Assembly: GCA_946800325.1 (NCBI GenBank)
Contig: CAMPEJ010000002.1
Coordinates: 310,001 to 374,000, forward strand
From: Luzula sylvatica
Lineage: Eukaryota > Streptophyta > Magnoliopsida > Poales > Juncaceae
DNA length: 64,000 nt
Reading direction: 5' to 3'
Shown: positions 1 through 10,140 of the stretch, piece after piece
Layout of the letters: each line of letters opens with the position of its first letter
Position numbering within the stretch: the stretch's first letter is position 1
The notes under the pieces: generated by a model
The model's input: the letters and a program-made list of their open reading frames with translations, nothing else
What the model was told of the DNA's origin: nothing
Database searches by the model: none
Position numbers and translations under genes: made by a program

Positions 1-3000
1 ATTTGAACTCCCCAAAGCATAAACAGATTCTTTTGAATCGAAAAACAAACTTTCTTAGTGTTTGTAAATTTTGGTGAAATGTTATGTGGTAAAAGATACG
101 ATTCAAATGATCTCAAAATACGTTATTTGAACTCCCCAAAGCATAAACAAATTGTTTTGAATCGAAAAACAAACTTTCTTAGTGTTTGTAAATTTTGGTA
201 AAATGTTATGTGGTAAAAGATACGATTCAAATGATCTCAAAATACGTTATTTGAACTCCCCAAAGCATAAACAGATTGTTTTGAATCGAAAAACAAACTT
301 TCTTAGTGTTTGTAAATTTTGGTGAAATGTTATGTGGTAAAAGATACGATACAAATGATCTCAAAATACGTTATTTGAACTCCCCAAAGCATAAACAAAT
401 TGTTTTGAATCGAAAAACAAACTTTCTTAGTGTTTGTAAATTTTGGTAAAATGTTATGTGGTAAAATATACGATTCAAATGATCTCAAAATACGTTATTT
501 GAACTCCCCAAAGCATAAACATATTGTTTTGAATCGAAAAACAAACTTTCTTAGTGTTTGTAAATTTTGGTGAAATGTTATGTGGTAAAAGATACGATTC
601 AAATGATCTCAAAATACGTTATTTGAACTCCCGAAAGCATAAACAGATTGTTTTAAATCAAAAAACAAACTTTCTTAGTGTTTGTAAATTTTGTTGAAAT
701 GTTATGTAGTAAAGGATACGATTCGAATGATCTCAAAATACGTTATTTGAACTCCCCAAAGCATAAACAGATTGTTTTGAATCGAAAAACAAACTGTCTT
801 AGTGTTTGTAAATTTTGGTGAAATGTTATCTGGAAAAAGATACGATTCAAATGATCTCAAAATACGTTATTTGAACTCCCCAAAGCATAAACAAATTGTT
901 TTGAATCGAAAAACAAACTTTCCTAGTGTTTGTAAATTGTGGTGAAATGTTATGTGGTAAAAGATACGATTCAAATGATCTCAAAATACGTTATTTGAAC
1001 TCCCCAAAGCATAAACAAATTATTTTTAATCGAAAAACAAACTTTCTTAGTGTTTGTAAATTTTGGTGAAATGTTATGTGGTAAAAGATACGATTCAAAT
1101 GATCTCAAAATACGTTATTTGAACTCCCCAAAGCATAAACAGATTGTTTTGAATCGAAAAACAAACTTTCGTAGTGTTTGTAAATTTTGGTGAAATGTTA
1201 TGTGGTACGAGATACGATTCAAATGATCTCAAAATACGTTATTTGAACTCCCCAAAGCATAAACAAATTGTTTTGAATCGAAAAACAATCTTTCTTAGTG
1301 TTTGTAAATTTTGGTAAAATGTTATGTGGTAAAAGATACGATTCAAATGATCTCAAAATACGTTATTTGAACTCCCCAAAGCATAAACAGATTGTTTTGA
1401 ATCGAAAAACAAACTTTCTTAGTGTTTGTAAATTTGGGTGAAATGTTATGTGGTAAAAGATACGATTCAAATGATCTCAAAATACGTTATTTGAACTCCC
1501 CAAAGTATAAACAAATTGTTTTGAATCGAAAAACAAACTTTCTTAGTGTTTGTAAATTTTGGTAAAATGTTATGTGGTAAAATATACGATTCGAATGATC
1601 TCAAAATACGTTATTTGAACTCCCCAAAGCATAAACAGATTGTTTTGAATCGAAAAACAAACTTTCTTAGTGTTTGAAAATTTTGGTGAAATGTTATGGT
1701 AAAAGATACGATTCAAATGATCTCAAAATACGTTATTTGAACTCCCCAAAGCATAAACAGATTGTTTTGAATCGAAAAACAAACTTTCTTAGTGTTTGTA
1801 AATTTTGGTGAAATGTTATGTGGTAAAGGATACGATTCAAATGATCTCAAAATACGTTATTTGAACTCTCCAAAGCATAAACAAATTGTTTTGAATCGAA
1901 AAACAAACTTTCTTAGTGTTTGTAAATTTTGGTGAAATGTTATGTAGTAAAAGATATGATTCAAATGATCTCAAAATACGTTATTTGAACTCCCCAAAGC
2001 AATTGTTTTGAATCGAAAAACAAACTTTCTTAGGGTTTGTAAATTTTGGTAAAATGTTATGTGGTAAAAGATGCGATTCAAATGATCTCAAAATACGTTA
2101 TTTGAACTCCCCCAAGCATAAACAGATTGTTTTGAATCGAAAAACAAACTTTCTTAGTGTTTGTAAATTTTGGTAAAATGTTATGTGGTAAAATATACGA
2201 TTCAAATGATCTCAAAATACGTTATTTGAACTCCCCAAGGCATAAACAGATTGTTTTGAATCGAAAAACAAACTTTCTTAGTGTTTGTAAATTTTGGTGA
2301 AATGTTATGTGGTAAAAGATACGATTCAAATGATCTCAAAATACGTTATTTGAACTCCCCAAAGCATAAACAAATTGTTTTGAACCGAAAAACAAACTTT
2401 CTTAGTGTTTGTAAATTTTGGTAAAATGTTATGTGGTAAAAGATACGATTCAAATGATCTCAAAATACGTTATTTGAACTCCCCAAAGCATAAACAGATT
2501 GTTTTGAATCGAAAAACAAACTTTCTTAGTGTTTGTAAATTTTGGTGAAATGTTATGTGGTAAAAGATACGATTCAAATGATCTCAAAATACGTTATTTG
2601 AACTCCCCAAAGCATAAACAAATTGTTTTGAATCGAAAAACAAACTTTCTTAGTGTTTGTAAATTTTGGTAAAATGTTATGTGGTAAAATATACGATTCA
2701 AATGATCTCAAAATACGTTATTTGAATTCCCCAAAGCATAAACAGATTGTTTTGAATCGAAAAACAAACTTTCTTAGTGTTTGTAAATTTTGGTGAAATG
2801 TTATGTGGTAAAAGATACGATTCAAATGATCTCAAAATACGTTATTTGAACTCCCCAAAGCAATTGTTTTGAATCGAAAAACAAACTTTCTTAGTGTTTG
2901 TAAATTTTGGTAAAATGTTATGTGGTAAAAGATACGATTCAAATGATCTCAAAATACGTTATTTGAACTCCCCAAAGCATAAACAGATTGTTTTGAATCG

Positions 3001-5687
3001 AAAAACAAACTTTCTGTTTGTAAATTTGGGTGAAATGTTATGTGGTAAAAGATACGATTCAAATGATCTCAAAATACGTTATTTGAACTCCCCGAAGTAT
3101 AAACAAATTGTTTTGAATCGAAAAAAAAACTTTCTTAGTGTTTGTAAATTTTGGTAAAATGTTATGTGGTAAAATATACGATTCAAATGATCTCAAAATA
3201 CGTTATTTGAACTCCCCAGAGCATAAACAGATTGTTTTGAATCGAAAAACAAACTTTCTAAGTGTTTGTAAATTTTGGTGAAATGTTATGTGGTAAAAGA
3301 TACGATTCAAATGATCTCAAAATACGTTATTTGAACTCCCCAAAGCATAAACAGATTCTTTTGAATCGAAAAACAAACTTTCTTAGTGTTTGTAAATTTT
3401 GGTGAAATGTTATGTGGTAAAAGATACGATTCAAATGATCTCAAAATACGTTATTTGAACTCCCCAAAGCATAAACAAATTGTTTTGAATCGAAAAACAA
3501 ACTTTCTTAGTGTTTGTAAATTTTGGTAAAATGTTATGTGGTAAAAGATACGATTCAAATGATCTCAAAATACGTTATTTGAACTCCCCAAAGCATAAAC
3601 AGATTGTTTTGAATCGAAAAACAAACTTTCTTAGTGTTTGTAAATTTTGGTGAAATGTTATGTGGTAAAAGATACGATACAAATGATCTCAAAATACGTT
3701 ATTTGAACTCCCCAAAGCATAAACAAATTGTTTTGAATCGAAAAACAAACTTTCTTAGTGTTTGTAAATTTTGGTAAAATGTTATGTGGTAAAATATACG
3801 ATTCAAATGATCTCAAAATACGTTATTTGAACTCCCCAAAGCATAAACATATTGTTTTGAATCGAAAAACAAACTTTCTTAGTGTTTGTAAATTTTGGTG
3901 AAATGTTATGTGGTAAAAGATACGATTCAAATGATCTCAAAATACGTTATTTGAACTCCCGAAAGCATAAACAGATTGTTTTAAATCAAAAAACAAACTT
4001 TCTTAGTGTTTGTAAATTTTGTTGAAATGTTATGTAGTAAAGGATACGATTCGAATGATCTCAAAATACGTTATTTGAACTCCCCAAAGCATAAACAGAT
4101 TGTTTTGAATCGAAAAACAAACTGTCTTAGTGTTTGTAAATTTTGGTGAAATGTTATCTGGAAAAAGATACGATTCAAATGATCTCAAAATACGTTATTT
4201 GAACTCCCCAAAGCATAAACAAATTGTTTTGAATCGAAAAACAAACTTTCCTAGTGTTTGTAAATTGTGGTGAAATGTTATGTGGTAAAAGATACGATTC
4301 AAATGATCTCAAAATACGTTATTTGAACTCCCCAAAGCATAAACAAATTATTTTTAATCGAAAAACAAACTTTCTTAGTGTTTGTAAATTTTGGTGAAAT
4401 GTTATGTGGTAAAAGATACGATTCAAATGATCTCAAAATACGTTATTTGAACTCCCCAAAGCATAAACAGATTGTTTTGAATCGAAAAACAAACTTTCGT
4501 AGTGTTTGTAAATTTTGGTGAAATGTTATGTGGTACGAGATACGATTCAAATGATCTCAAAATACGTTATTTGAACTCCCCAAAGCATAAACAAATTGTT
4601 TTGAATCGAAAAACAATCTTTCTTAGTGTTTGTAAATTTTGGTAAAATGTTATGTGGTAAAAGATACGATTCAAATGATCTCAAAATACGTTATTTGAAC
4701 TCCCCAAAGCATAAACAGATTGTTTTGAATCGAAAAACAAACTTTCTTAGTGTTTGTAAATTTGGGTGAAATGTTATGTGGTAAAAGATACGATTCAAAT
4801 GATCTCAAAATACGTTATTTGAACTCCCCAAAGTATAAACAAATTGTTTTGAATCGAAAAACAAACTTTCTTAGTGTTTGTAAATTTTGGTAAAATGTTA
4901 TGTGGTAAAATATACGATTCGAATGATCTCAAAATACGTTATTTGAACTCCCCAAAGCATAAACAGATTGTTTTGAATCGAAAAACAAACTTTCTTAGTG
5001 TTTGAAAATTTTGGTGAAATGTTATGGTAAAAGATACGATTCAAATGATCTCAAAATACGTTATTTGAACTCCCCAAAGCATAAACAGATTGTTTTGAAT
5101 CGAAAAACAAACTTTCTTAGTGTTTGTAAATTTTGGTGAAATGTTATGTGGTAAAGGATACGATTCAAATGATCTCAAAATACGTTATTTGAACTCTCCA
5201 AAGCATAAACAAATTGTTTTGAATCGAAAAACAAACTTTCTTAGTGTTTGTAAATTTTGGTGAAATGTTATGTAGTAAAAGATATGATTCAAATGATCTC
5301 AAAATACGTTATTTGAACTCCCCAAAGCAATTGTTTTGAATCGAAAAACAAACTTTCTTAGGGTTTGTAAATTTTGGTAAAATGTTATGTGGTAAAAGAT
5401 GCGATTCAAATGATCTCAAAATACGTTATTTGAACTCCCCCAAGCATAAACAGATTGTTTTGAATCGAAAAACAAACTTTCTTAGTGTTTGTAAATTTTG
5501 GTAAAATGTTATGTGGTAAAATATACGATTCAAATGATCTCAAAATACGTTATTTGAACTCCCCAAGGCATAAACAGATTGTTTTGAATCGAAAAACAAA
5601 CTTTCTTAGTGTTTGTAAATTTTGGTGAAATGTTATGTGGTAAAAGATACGATTCAAATGATCTCAAAATACGTTATTTGAACTCCC
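1..5687 (+). repeat. 27-monomer higher-order repeat, 3,328-bp period, about 1.7 copies
   Basis: Every private variant in 1-2359 recurs 3,328 bp later. Examples are the cagattc monomer at 1 and 3329, the ttgttgaaat variant at 691 and 4019, and the atctgg monomer near 827 and 4155. The period equals 27 x 124 minus 20, and the 20 bp are fully explained by the short monomers (7+7+2+4). The second copy breaks off at about 5687, where the array jumps to a sequence resembling position 632 onward. Confidence 0.93.
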
Positions 5688-6062
5688 GAAAGCATAAACA
5701 GATTGTTTTAAATCGAAAAACAAACTTTCTTAGTGTTTGTAAATTTTGGTGAAATGTTATGTAGTAAAGGATACGATTCGAATGATCTCAAAATACGTTA
5801 TTTGAACTCCCCAAAGCATAAACAGATTGTTTTGAATCGAAAAACAAACTGTCTTAGTGTTTGTAAATTTTGGTGAAATGTTATCTGGAAAAAGATACGA
5901 TTCAAATGATCTCAAAATACGTTATTTGAACTCCCCAAAGCATAAACAAATTGTTTTGAATCGAAAAACAAACTTTCTTAGTGTTTGTAAATTGTGGTGA
6001 AATGTTATGTGGTAAAAGATACGATTCAAATGATCTCAAAATACGTTATTTGAACTCCCCAA
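5681..6062 (+). repeat. Third, diverged start of the block A HOR
   Basis: This stretch follows 626-1007 at an offset of 5,055: cccgaaag, gtagtaaagg, the gtcttag/atctgg monomer and the rare attgtggtg variant recur in order. It carries a few substitutions, unlike the near-identical 3,328-bp copy. It ends inside a monomer at the junction with the retroelement. Confidence 0.8.
6058..6062. other. Left junction satellite/retroelement with 5-bp microhomology
   Basis: The satellite continues as CCCCAA and the element, whose undamaged copy reads through 12724-12730, as TTCCCAACG. The five bases CCCAA fit both. No LTR terminus or target-site duplication lies here, so this is a truncation breakpoint rather than a normal integration end. 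Confidence 0.85.
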
Positions 6063-6298
6063 CGCACATGTTTTTCGTTCGAACGGACTGGTTCCTGAAG
6101 TGTGATCACTGGACTGATATCGTTATTTATTTATTGAGACAAGTGTTCCAATGTACTCCTCTATTAACACATGTGATGTATCTATATAATACTAGACCAG
6201 TTTGGCTCGAATTCAATTTAGCCCAATTCCTATACTCCCCTTACAAATTTGGTTTTAAGGTGAGGGATACTAAGGAGTATAGTGTTTCAAATTAGGGC
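6063..6298. other. Non-coding tail after gag, truncated copy
   Basis: This is the sequence 3' of gag in the truncated copy and matches 12729-12964. It contains one perfect CGTTCGAACG dyad (6076-6085) next to the junction. A plus-strand open frame crosses it but has no recognisable features. Confidence 0.7.
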
Positions 6299-6308
6299 TT
6301 AAGCCCTA
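6293..6308. repeat. 16-bp perfect palindrome over the gag stop (copy 1)
   Basis: TAGGGCTTAAGCCCTA is its own reverse complement, centred at 6300/6301, and includes the TAA stop of the gag C-terminal frame. It recurs at 12959-12974. It could be chance or a short hairpin at the end of the coding region. Confidence 0.6.
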
Positions 6309-6703
6309 GGAGGTCCTATACCAAACGACGTAGAGGGACCCATCGAGTGACGATCTTTACGCATCCATATTGAGTTTGACGTTAATTTTGGATTGCGAAG
6401 ATCACACCTTGTTAAGACATGACCCGTTTTGCAACAATAGTTACAAAATGCTACGGTGGGCTTATTTGTGGGTGTGGTACTCTTCACAAAATAGTCCGAG
6501 AGTTGATTCGGATTACTTCTCTTAGGATTTATCGATTTTGGCAATTGATAAAGGTTATTTGATTTCAATTTAGTTTGCTTAAAATTATTTTGTTTAAATT
6601 GTTTATGTGTGTTGGTGAAATGTTTGGGAGGCCCTTGTTGATATGAAGCTTCGGTGTAGTTTGTCACTTCATAGAAATACCCATTTGGTCCCCTTTTGAA
6701 CAA
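6299..6703 (-). pseudogene. gag: Gag C-terminal segment with second zinc knuckle, out of frame (copy 1)
   Basis: This frame continues the gag product in the -1 register relative to the upstream frame and has no ATG of its own; the open stretch opens at a TTG codon. It encodes a basic, Asn/Lys-rich segment followed by a CX2CX4HX4C zinc knuckle (residues 87, 90, 95 and 100 of the open stretch), then a W-x-RKD segment, and stops at TAA within a 16-bp palindrome. Copia Gag proteins normally carry such a nucleic-acid-binding knuckle in frame just before protease. Here the reading frame shifts around 6690-6703 and no protease follows. The shift is present in both copies, so it predates the duplication. 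It may be an inactivating indel. Confidence 0.75.
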
Positions 6704-8652
6704 GAATCGGTTCTTCCCAAATTAGTATGTCTAGATTGTGAATTTTGTGTATAATGATTTTTCTTATAATTATTATTGACACGCTTAGGTTGATCATTTT
6801 TAGCATATTTACCTTTGTTGTAGTCATGGTACATGAAATCATTTCCATGACTACTTAATTTATTGTTTTCCCATTTAGATTTTTGATTTTGAGATATTGA
6901 AAAATCGGGTTTATTACCGTTATGTTTCTTATATCCTAAACCGGATTTGTCATTTGGCTTTTGTCCTATCAATGACAATCTTAAAACATCATCCAATGAA
7001 GGAGGACTCAATGCAATATTTGCACAAGCCTTCTTCAGGGATTCATTTTCAACTTTAAGAGTTTGAATTTCGACTTTTAGATGAGAAATCTCACCTTTTA
7101 GGGTTTGACACTCACACTTTGAAAAACCTTTAAATTCATTTATTTGAGTTTTATATGCCAAAATGGATAGCTCAAGAGAAGCTACCTTATCCTTGAGAGC
7201 TTGTGTTGAGCTCTCAAGTTTACCCTCATTTAGTTGAGAGTTCCCTTCATCTCTAAGAAACTCGTCACATGAGTCGAGTTCTAGTTTGAATGCGGGAGAA
7301 AATTTAGATTTATGTATTGATTCTATGTCACGCAGAGAGTATGTACGTACCTCATGACATTGGTCATGTGTTGAGCAGGTATTAGGAGTGGATGGTTCCG
7401 AGTCCACATCCATGGGTGTGTGATATGTAGTAGTTAGACCTCGTTCAATTCGAATAGATTTGATGGCTGCTTCCACTGCGCTCATTAGTGGAGGATCGAT
7501 CCTTACCATGAGTGCACGGTTTGCGGTGTGTCGACTTGACGGAACATCCAGGTCGGATGATGAGCTTGACCCGTCCGTTTCTCCCCATCTACAATCGATG
7601 TTAGCTTTATAAGCCTTTTTCTTATTGATTTCTTTACCTTTGTAGTTTTGACGATTTTCTCGCCCCTTGTCCTCGTATCTTCTTTCGTATCGGGGCTCTC
7701 GCCTTTCCCGATCCTTGTGGTCCTCATCCTTTTTGATCCACCTCGAATTTTCCGGATGGAGAGTCCAGCATGACTCCATCATGTGTCCAATTTTCTTGCA
7801 CCAAAAGCAATGGAGCTTTAGCCCCTTTTGTTTCCGATTCTCGTTGAATCGCTTCTCGTCCCTTTGCCACTCTAGGAGTCGCAACGTGAGATCATCCATT
7901 TCATTGTCGTCATTGCTTGCATTCACGGCGGGCAAAGCTACGGTTTTGGAGTGAGGAGAGGGCATGTAGATTCCTTGTTCTTCATCGAGTTGCTTGAGTC
8001 GAATCTCGAAGTTTCGGAATTGACTTACCAATTCTTCAGGCGTGAGGTCTTGTGAAGCTACCGCTGTACCTACAGCTACACGTAAAGATTCCCAACTACG
8101 GGGCATAGATTGAAGTAATCTAGCAATAATTCTATCATCAGTAAGAGGTGCATTTTGGGTGGCATATCGAGTTTTTAGTACATTGATTTTTGCCCAGATT
8201 TTATCAACGGACTCTCCCTCAATCATTCGGAGATTGTTGAATTCTTGTTCAAGTCCGATGATATTAGTTCTTCTCATTTGAGATGTGCCCTCGTATCTCT
8301 CATTGAGCATACGCCACATTTCATATGAGTTATCACAATGATCAACTAGCGATCCAATAGAACTAATTACATTGTTTAGTATTAAATTTTGAGCGTAAAT
8401 GTCATTAGTTCTATCTTCCCTAGTTTGAGAAGGGTAGGTTACATTTCCGTCCTTGTCAACCTCTTGGGCCAAGACAAAGCCTCGTAACACTACCTTGTCA
8501 AGTCCTTGGAGAGCGAATGCATTTAGCATGCATTTCTTCCAAGAACTCCAATTGGTTCCATCTAATTCACGTGAGTTTGATATATTTGATTTGGGTACGG
8601 TATTTATCGGATTTATCGATGAGTTTTGTACAATAGGATTAATTTCGGTCAT
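6664..8652 (-). CDS. gag: Copia-type Gag polyprotein, 662 aa (copy 1)
   Basis: The nucleocapsid precursor of the retrotransposon, expected to assemble cytoplasmic virus-like particles and bind element RNA. The ATG at 8652 lies 67 bp downstream of the LTR, just after the PBS, as usual for gag. Residues about 30-215 resemble the UBN2/copia gag domain (LDGTNWSSWKK near 30; a leucine-rich helix and RLLQSMPRSWESL near 178-190). A CCHC zinc knuckle occupies residues 282-295. A charged region, a Ser run (362-366) and a coiled coil (about 481-545) follow, then an SGLGY motif at 570-574, common in plant copia Gag. The frame ends at a stop soon after a frameshift, and the second zinc knuckle continues in another frame (6299-6703). 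It differs from the other copy by V194L and A347T. The function rests on domain pattern recognition only. Confidence 0.85.
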   Translation of the reverse strand: MTEINPIVQNSSINPINTVPKSNISNSRELDGTNWSSWKKCMLNAFALQGLDKVVLRGFVLAQEVDKDGNVTYPSQTREDRTNDIYAQNLILNNVISSIGSLVDHCDNSYEMWRMLNERYEGTSQMRRTNIIGLEQEFNNLRMIEGESVDKIWAKINVLKTRYATQNAPLTDDRIIARLLQSMPRSWESLRVAVGTAVASQDLTPEELVSQFRNFEIRLKQLDEEQGIYMPSPHSKTVALPAVNASNDDNEMDDLTLRLLEWQRDEKRFNENRKQKGLKLHCFWCKKIGHMMESCWTLHPENSRWIKKDEDHKDRERREPRYERRYEDKGRENRQNYKGKEINKKKAYKANIDCRWGETDGSSSSSDLDVPSSRHTANRALMVRIDPPLMSAVEAAIKSIRIERGLTTTYHTPMDVDSEPSTPNTCSTHDQCHEVRTYSLRDIESIHKSKFSPAFKLELDSCDEFLRDEGNSQLNEGKLESSTQALKDKVASLELSILAYKTQINEFKGFSKCECQTLKGEISHLKVEIQTLKVENESLKKACANIALSPPSLDDVLRLSLIGQKPNDKSGLGYKKHNGNKPDFSISQNQKSKWENNKLSSHGNDFMYHDYNKGKYAKNDQPKRVNNNYKKNHYTQNSQSRHTNLGRTDSCSKGDQMGISMK

Positions 8653-8705
8653 TTGATCGTTAAGTACAAGTTATCCCTAATATTCAAAGAGATGGTTAGT
8701 ACCTT

Positions 8706-8717
8706 GCTCTGATACCA
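8706..8717 (-). other. Primer-binding site, initiator Met-tRNA (copy 1)
   Basis: The minus strand reads TGGTATCAGAGC, the standard plant LTR-retrotransposon PBS complementary to the 3' end of initiator Met-tRNA. It starts two bases inside the LTR end (CCAACA at 8725-8720). It fixes element orientation and shows that this LTR acts as the 5' LTR of the truncated copy. Confidence 0.93.
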
Positions 8718-9302
8718 ATTGTTGGTTAATTCTAACCTAGAGGGGGGGTAAATTCGGCAATCTAACTTATACTTAGTTTAGATTTAAACCTAATTTACGG
8801 TGCGGAATAAATAATAATTTGGATGATAAAGATGATACCGTACAAACACTTTGACACAAGATGTTTGTTTACGAAGTTCGGTAGGTGGTTGCTTTGTAGC
8901 TTTAACTCACCCTTTACTCGCTTAATTGACCGACTCAATTATTCGCGAGTACCTACGTCTCCGGGAATGCCTTGTGCCTCTTTTTGGCCTTCGATTGAAT
9001 TCCAACTCAACTCGATTACAAGGATTTGCCTAGATCGATTTACACGCTTCTATCGATCTATAGCTTAGGCTCTTTACAATTTGTTGCACTAGCCTATTAC
9101 ACTTTTTCACTAATCGAGCTACAACGTGATCTGTCACGTGAGTGGGATACGATTAGTGGAGAATATCGAAAGTAGATCACCGATCTAAAGAGGTTTCTCA
9201 AGCTATCAATGGATGTAGATAATCACAGCTTAGGGTTTCTCTCTTTTTAGGTTTGAAAGTTTGAAAATGAGGAAGTGAGAGAGAGAGACCCATGAAGGAT
9301 TC

Positions 9303-9310
9303 TATTTATA
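9303..9310 (-). promoter_or_regulatory. TATA box of the LTR promoter (inner LTR)
   Basis: The minus strand reads TATAAATA about 820 bp into the LTR, followed by purine-rich GA sequence. The transcript start would be expected about 25-35 bp downstream (about 9270-9280), leaving an R/U5 of about 550 bp. The nearest CGTTCGAACG dyad is 35 bp upstream of the box. Confidence 0.7.
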
Positions 9311-9344
9311 CTCTCTATAGAAATCCTTCAGAAAACTTGCAGTG

Positions 9345-9790
9345 CGTTCGAACGCATACAGTCCGTTCAGAACGCACTTGAAGTTTGCACTAGCCGTTTC
9401 AAAATAACGTGCAAGTACATCTTGGGTCCGTTCGAACGTACAATGTCCGTTCGTAACGGACTCAATTATACATAGCATTTTGCGTTCACAGGAACAAGAG
9501 TCCGTTCAACGCACTGAAAAGTGGGTGAACGGATTCCAGGTTGTCCGTTCGAACGCACATGTGTGTTCGTTCGAACGCACACATCCCTGTGACATATTTC
9601 CGTTCACAGGAAAGATTGTCCGTTCAACGCACTCAGAAGGTGAGTGAACGGATTCTAATTGTCCGTTCGAACGGACATGAGTGTTCGTTCGAACGCACAC
9701 ATCCCTGTGACACGTTTGGTTCTAATCAAGCTTTAAAGTTTTGATATTTAGCAAATCCGTTCTGAACGGACTTTGAGTTCGTTCAGAACG
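9345..9790. promoter_or_regulatory. Paired-palindrome array in LTR U3 (inner LTR)
   Basis: Six perfect CGTTCGAACG palindromes start at 9345, 9429, 9546, 9568, 9664 and 9686. Imperfect relatives (cgttcagaacg, cgttcgtaacg, cgttctgaacg) start at 9364, 9448, 9758 and 9780. They come in pairs with start-to-start spacings of 19, 19, 22, 22 and 22 bp, usually flanked by GTC or GTG on the left and CAC or GAC on the right. The array lies directly upstream of the TATA box, which suggests an enhancer or protein-binding array. Its function is inferred, not known. Confidence 0.75.
9483..9718. repeat. 118-bp tandem duplication inside LTR U3 (inner LTR)
   Basis: 9483-9600 and 9601-9718 are imperfect direct copies: cgttcacagg at 9483/9601 and acatccctgt at 9581/9699. 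Each contains one complete 22-bp-spaced dyad pair. The copies differ at several sites, so the duplication is older than the LTR pair itself. Confidence 0.8.
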
Positions 9791-10129
9791 CACTTCCTGC
9801 TTGACTGAACTCTTTGTTATTTTGAACATGATTTTACTTGAGTTCTACTAGGTTTGTACCTATGGTTTATTTGTGGCGTATCCCACTCACGGAAGGCTTC
9901 AACATCTCGAGTCTTGATGTATTCCAATGGCCTTCCTTGTGTTCTTCTTTTCTTGTTTATCTTGAGACTTCATGTCCTGATTCTTGATGTAATCCAATGA
10001 ACTCCTCCTTCACAAGTCCTCCTTCATCTTCGTATCATACCTATGTTATCCTGCACTTTTCTGGATGTATACATTAGTACTGACAGTGTTTTGAAATAAT
10101 CAAACTACCAGGAAATTTGAACCAACAAA

Positions 10130-10140
10130 CTCCCCCTTTT
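10130..10140 (-). other. Polypurine tract upstream of the 3' LTR
   Basis: The minus strand reads AAAAGGGGGAG, then TT, then the LTR start TGTTGG. It is the plus-strand priming site and marks 10128 as the internal/LTR boundary. Confidence 0.9.

Larger units (their letters stand above)
1..6062 (+). repeat. Satellite block A, 124-bp monomer tandem array
   Basis: Head-to-tail copies of a 124-bp monomer; for example, the shared CGTTATTTGAAC motif starts at 121, 245, 369 and 493. The monomer holds about 36 G/C of 124. About 49 monomers are present, all in one orientation. Typical variation is cagattg/caaattg and ggtgaaatg/ggtaaaatg. Short forms occur: a 7-bp deletion near 2000, 2860 and 5326, a 2-bp deletion near 1696 and 5024, and a 4-bp deletion near 3014. 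Open frames across the array are chance products of a period that is not a multiple of three. The left edge of the window cuts a monomer. Confidence 0.98.
6058..8719 (-). mobile_element. Second, truncated internal domain sharing the 8720-10127 LTR
   Basis: This stretch equals 12727-15385 at a constant offset of 6,666 with no indel and three substitutions (6226, 7614, 8073). It begins at the PBS beside the LTR, contains the full gag region and stops 235 bp past the gag end at the satellite junction. The accessory ORF, PPT and third LTR that should follow are missing. The result is LTR-internal-LTR-internal(partial), as produced by unequal recombination between LTRs, or by integration of a concatenated or circular cDNA, followed by loss of one end. 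Confidence 0.9.
8720..10127 (-). repeat. LTR shared between the two internal domains (1,408 bp)
   Basis: On the minus strand it starts TGTTGG and ends CCAACA, flanked by a PPT on one side and a PBS on the other. It is thus both the 3' LTR of the complete unit and the 5' LTR of the truncated one. U3 carries the paired-palindrome array and a TATA box; the R/U5 part is AT-rich without ORFs. It differs from the right-hand LTR at three sites. Confidence 0.93.

Noticed and set aside
2894..3157. Open frames of 64-104 codons within the satellite on both strands
   Set aside because: The 124-bp period rotates through all frames, the products are repeats of the same nonsense peptide, and similar frames occur wherever stop-codon variants are absent. 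No coding signal.
1..6062. CRISPR-like appearance of regular repeats
   Set aside because: Units are contiguous 124-bp tandem copies with no unique spacers, and the context is plant.
6690..6703. Programmed ribosomal frameshift site in gag
   Set aside because: The required shift is -1, but the local sequence fits neither an X-XXY-YYZ slippery heptamer nor a Ty1-type +1 site. Kept only as an open question.
7667..7954. Plus-strand frames opposite gag and opposite the accessory ORF
   Set aside because: Shadows of the minus-strand coding sequence with no independent features.
8706..8717. tRNA gene suggested by similarity to tRNA-Met
   Set aside because: Only the 12-base primer-binding complement is present; there is no cloverleaf or internal promoter boxes.
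9345..9790. Heat-shock elements (nTTCnnGAAn) in the LTR
   Set aside because: The dyads have zero or one base between TTC and GAA instead of two, so they do not fit the heat-shock consensus.
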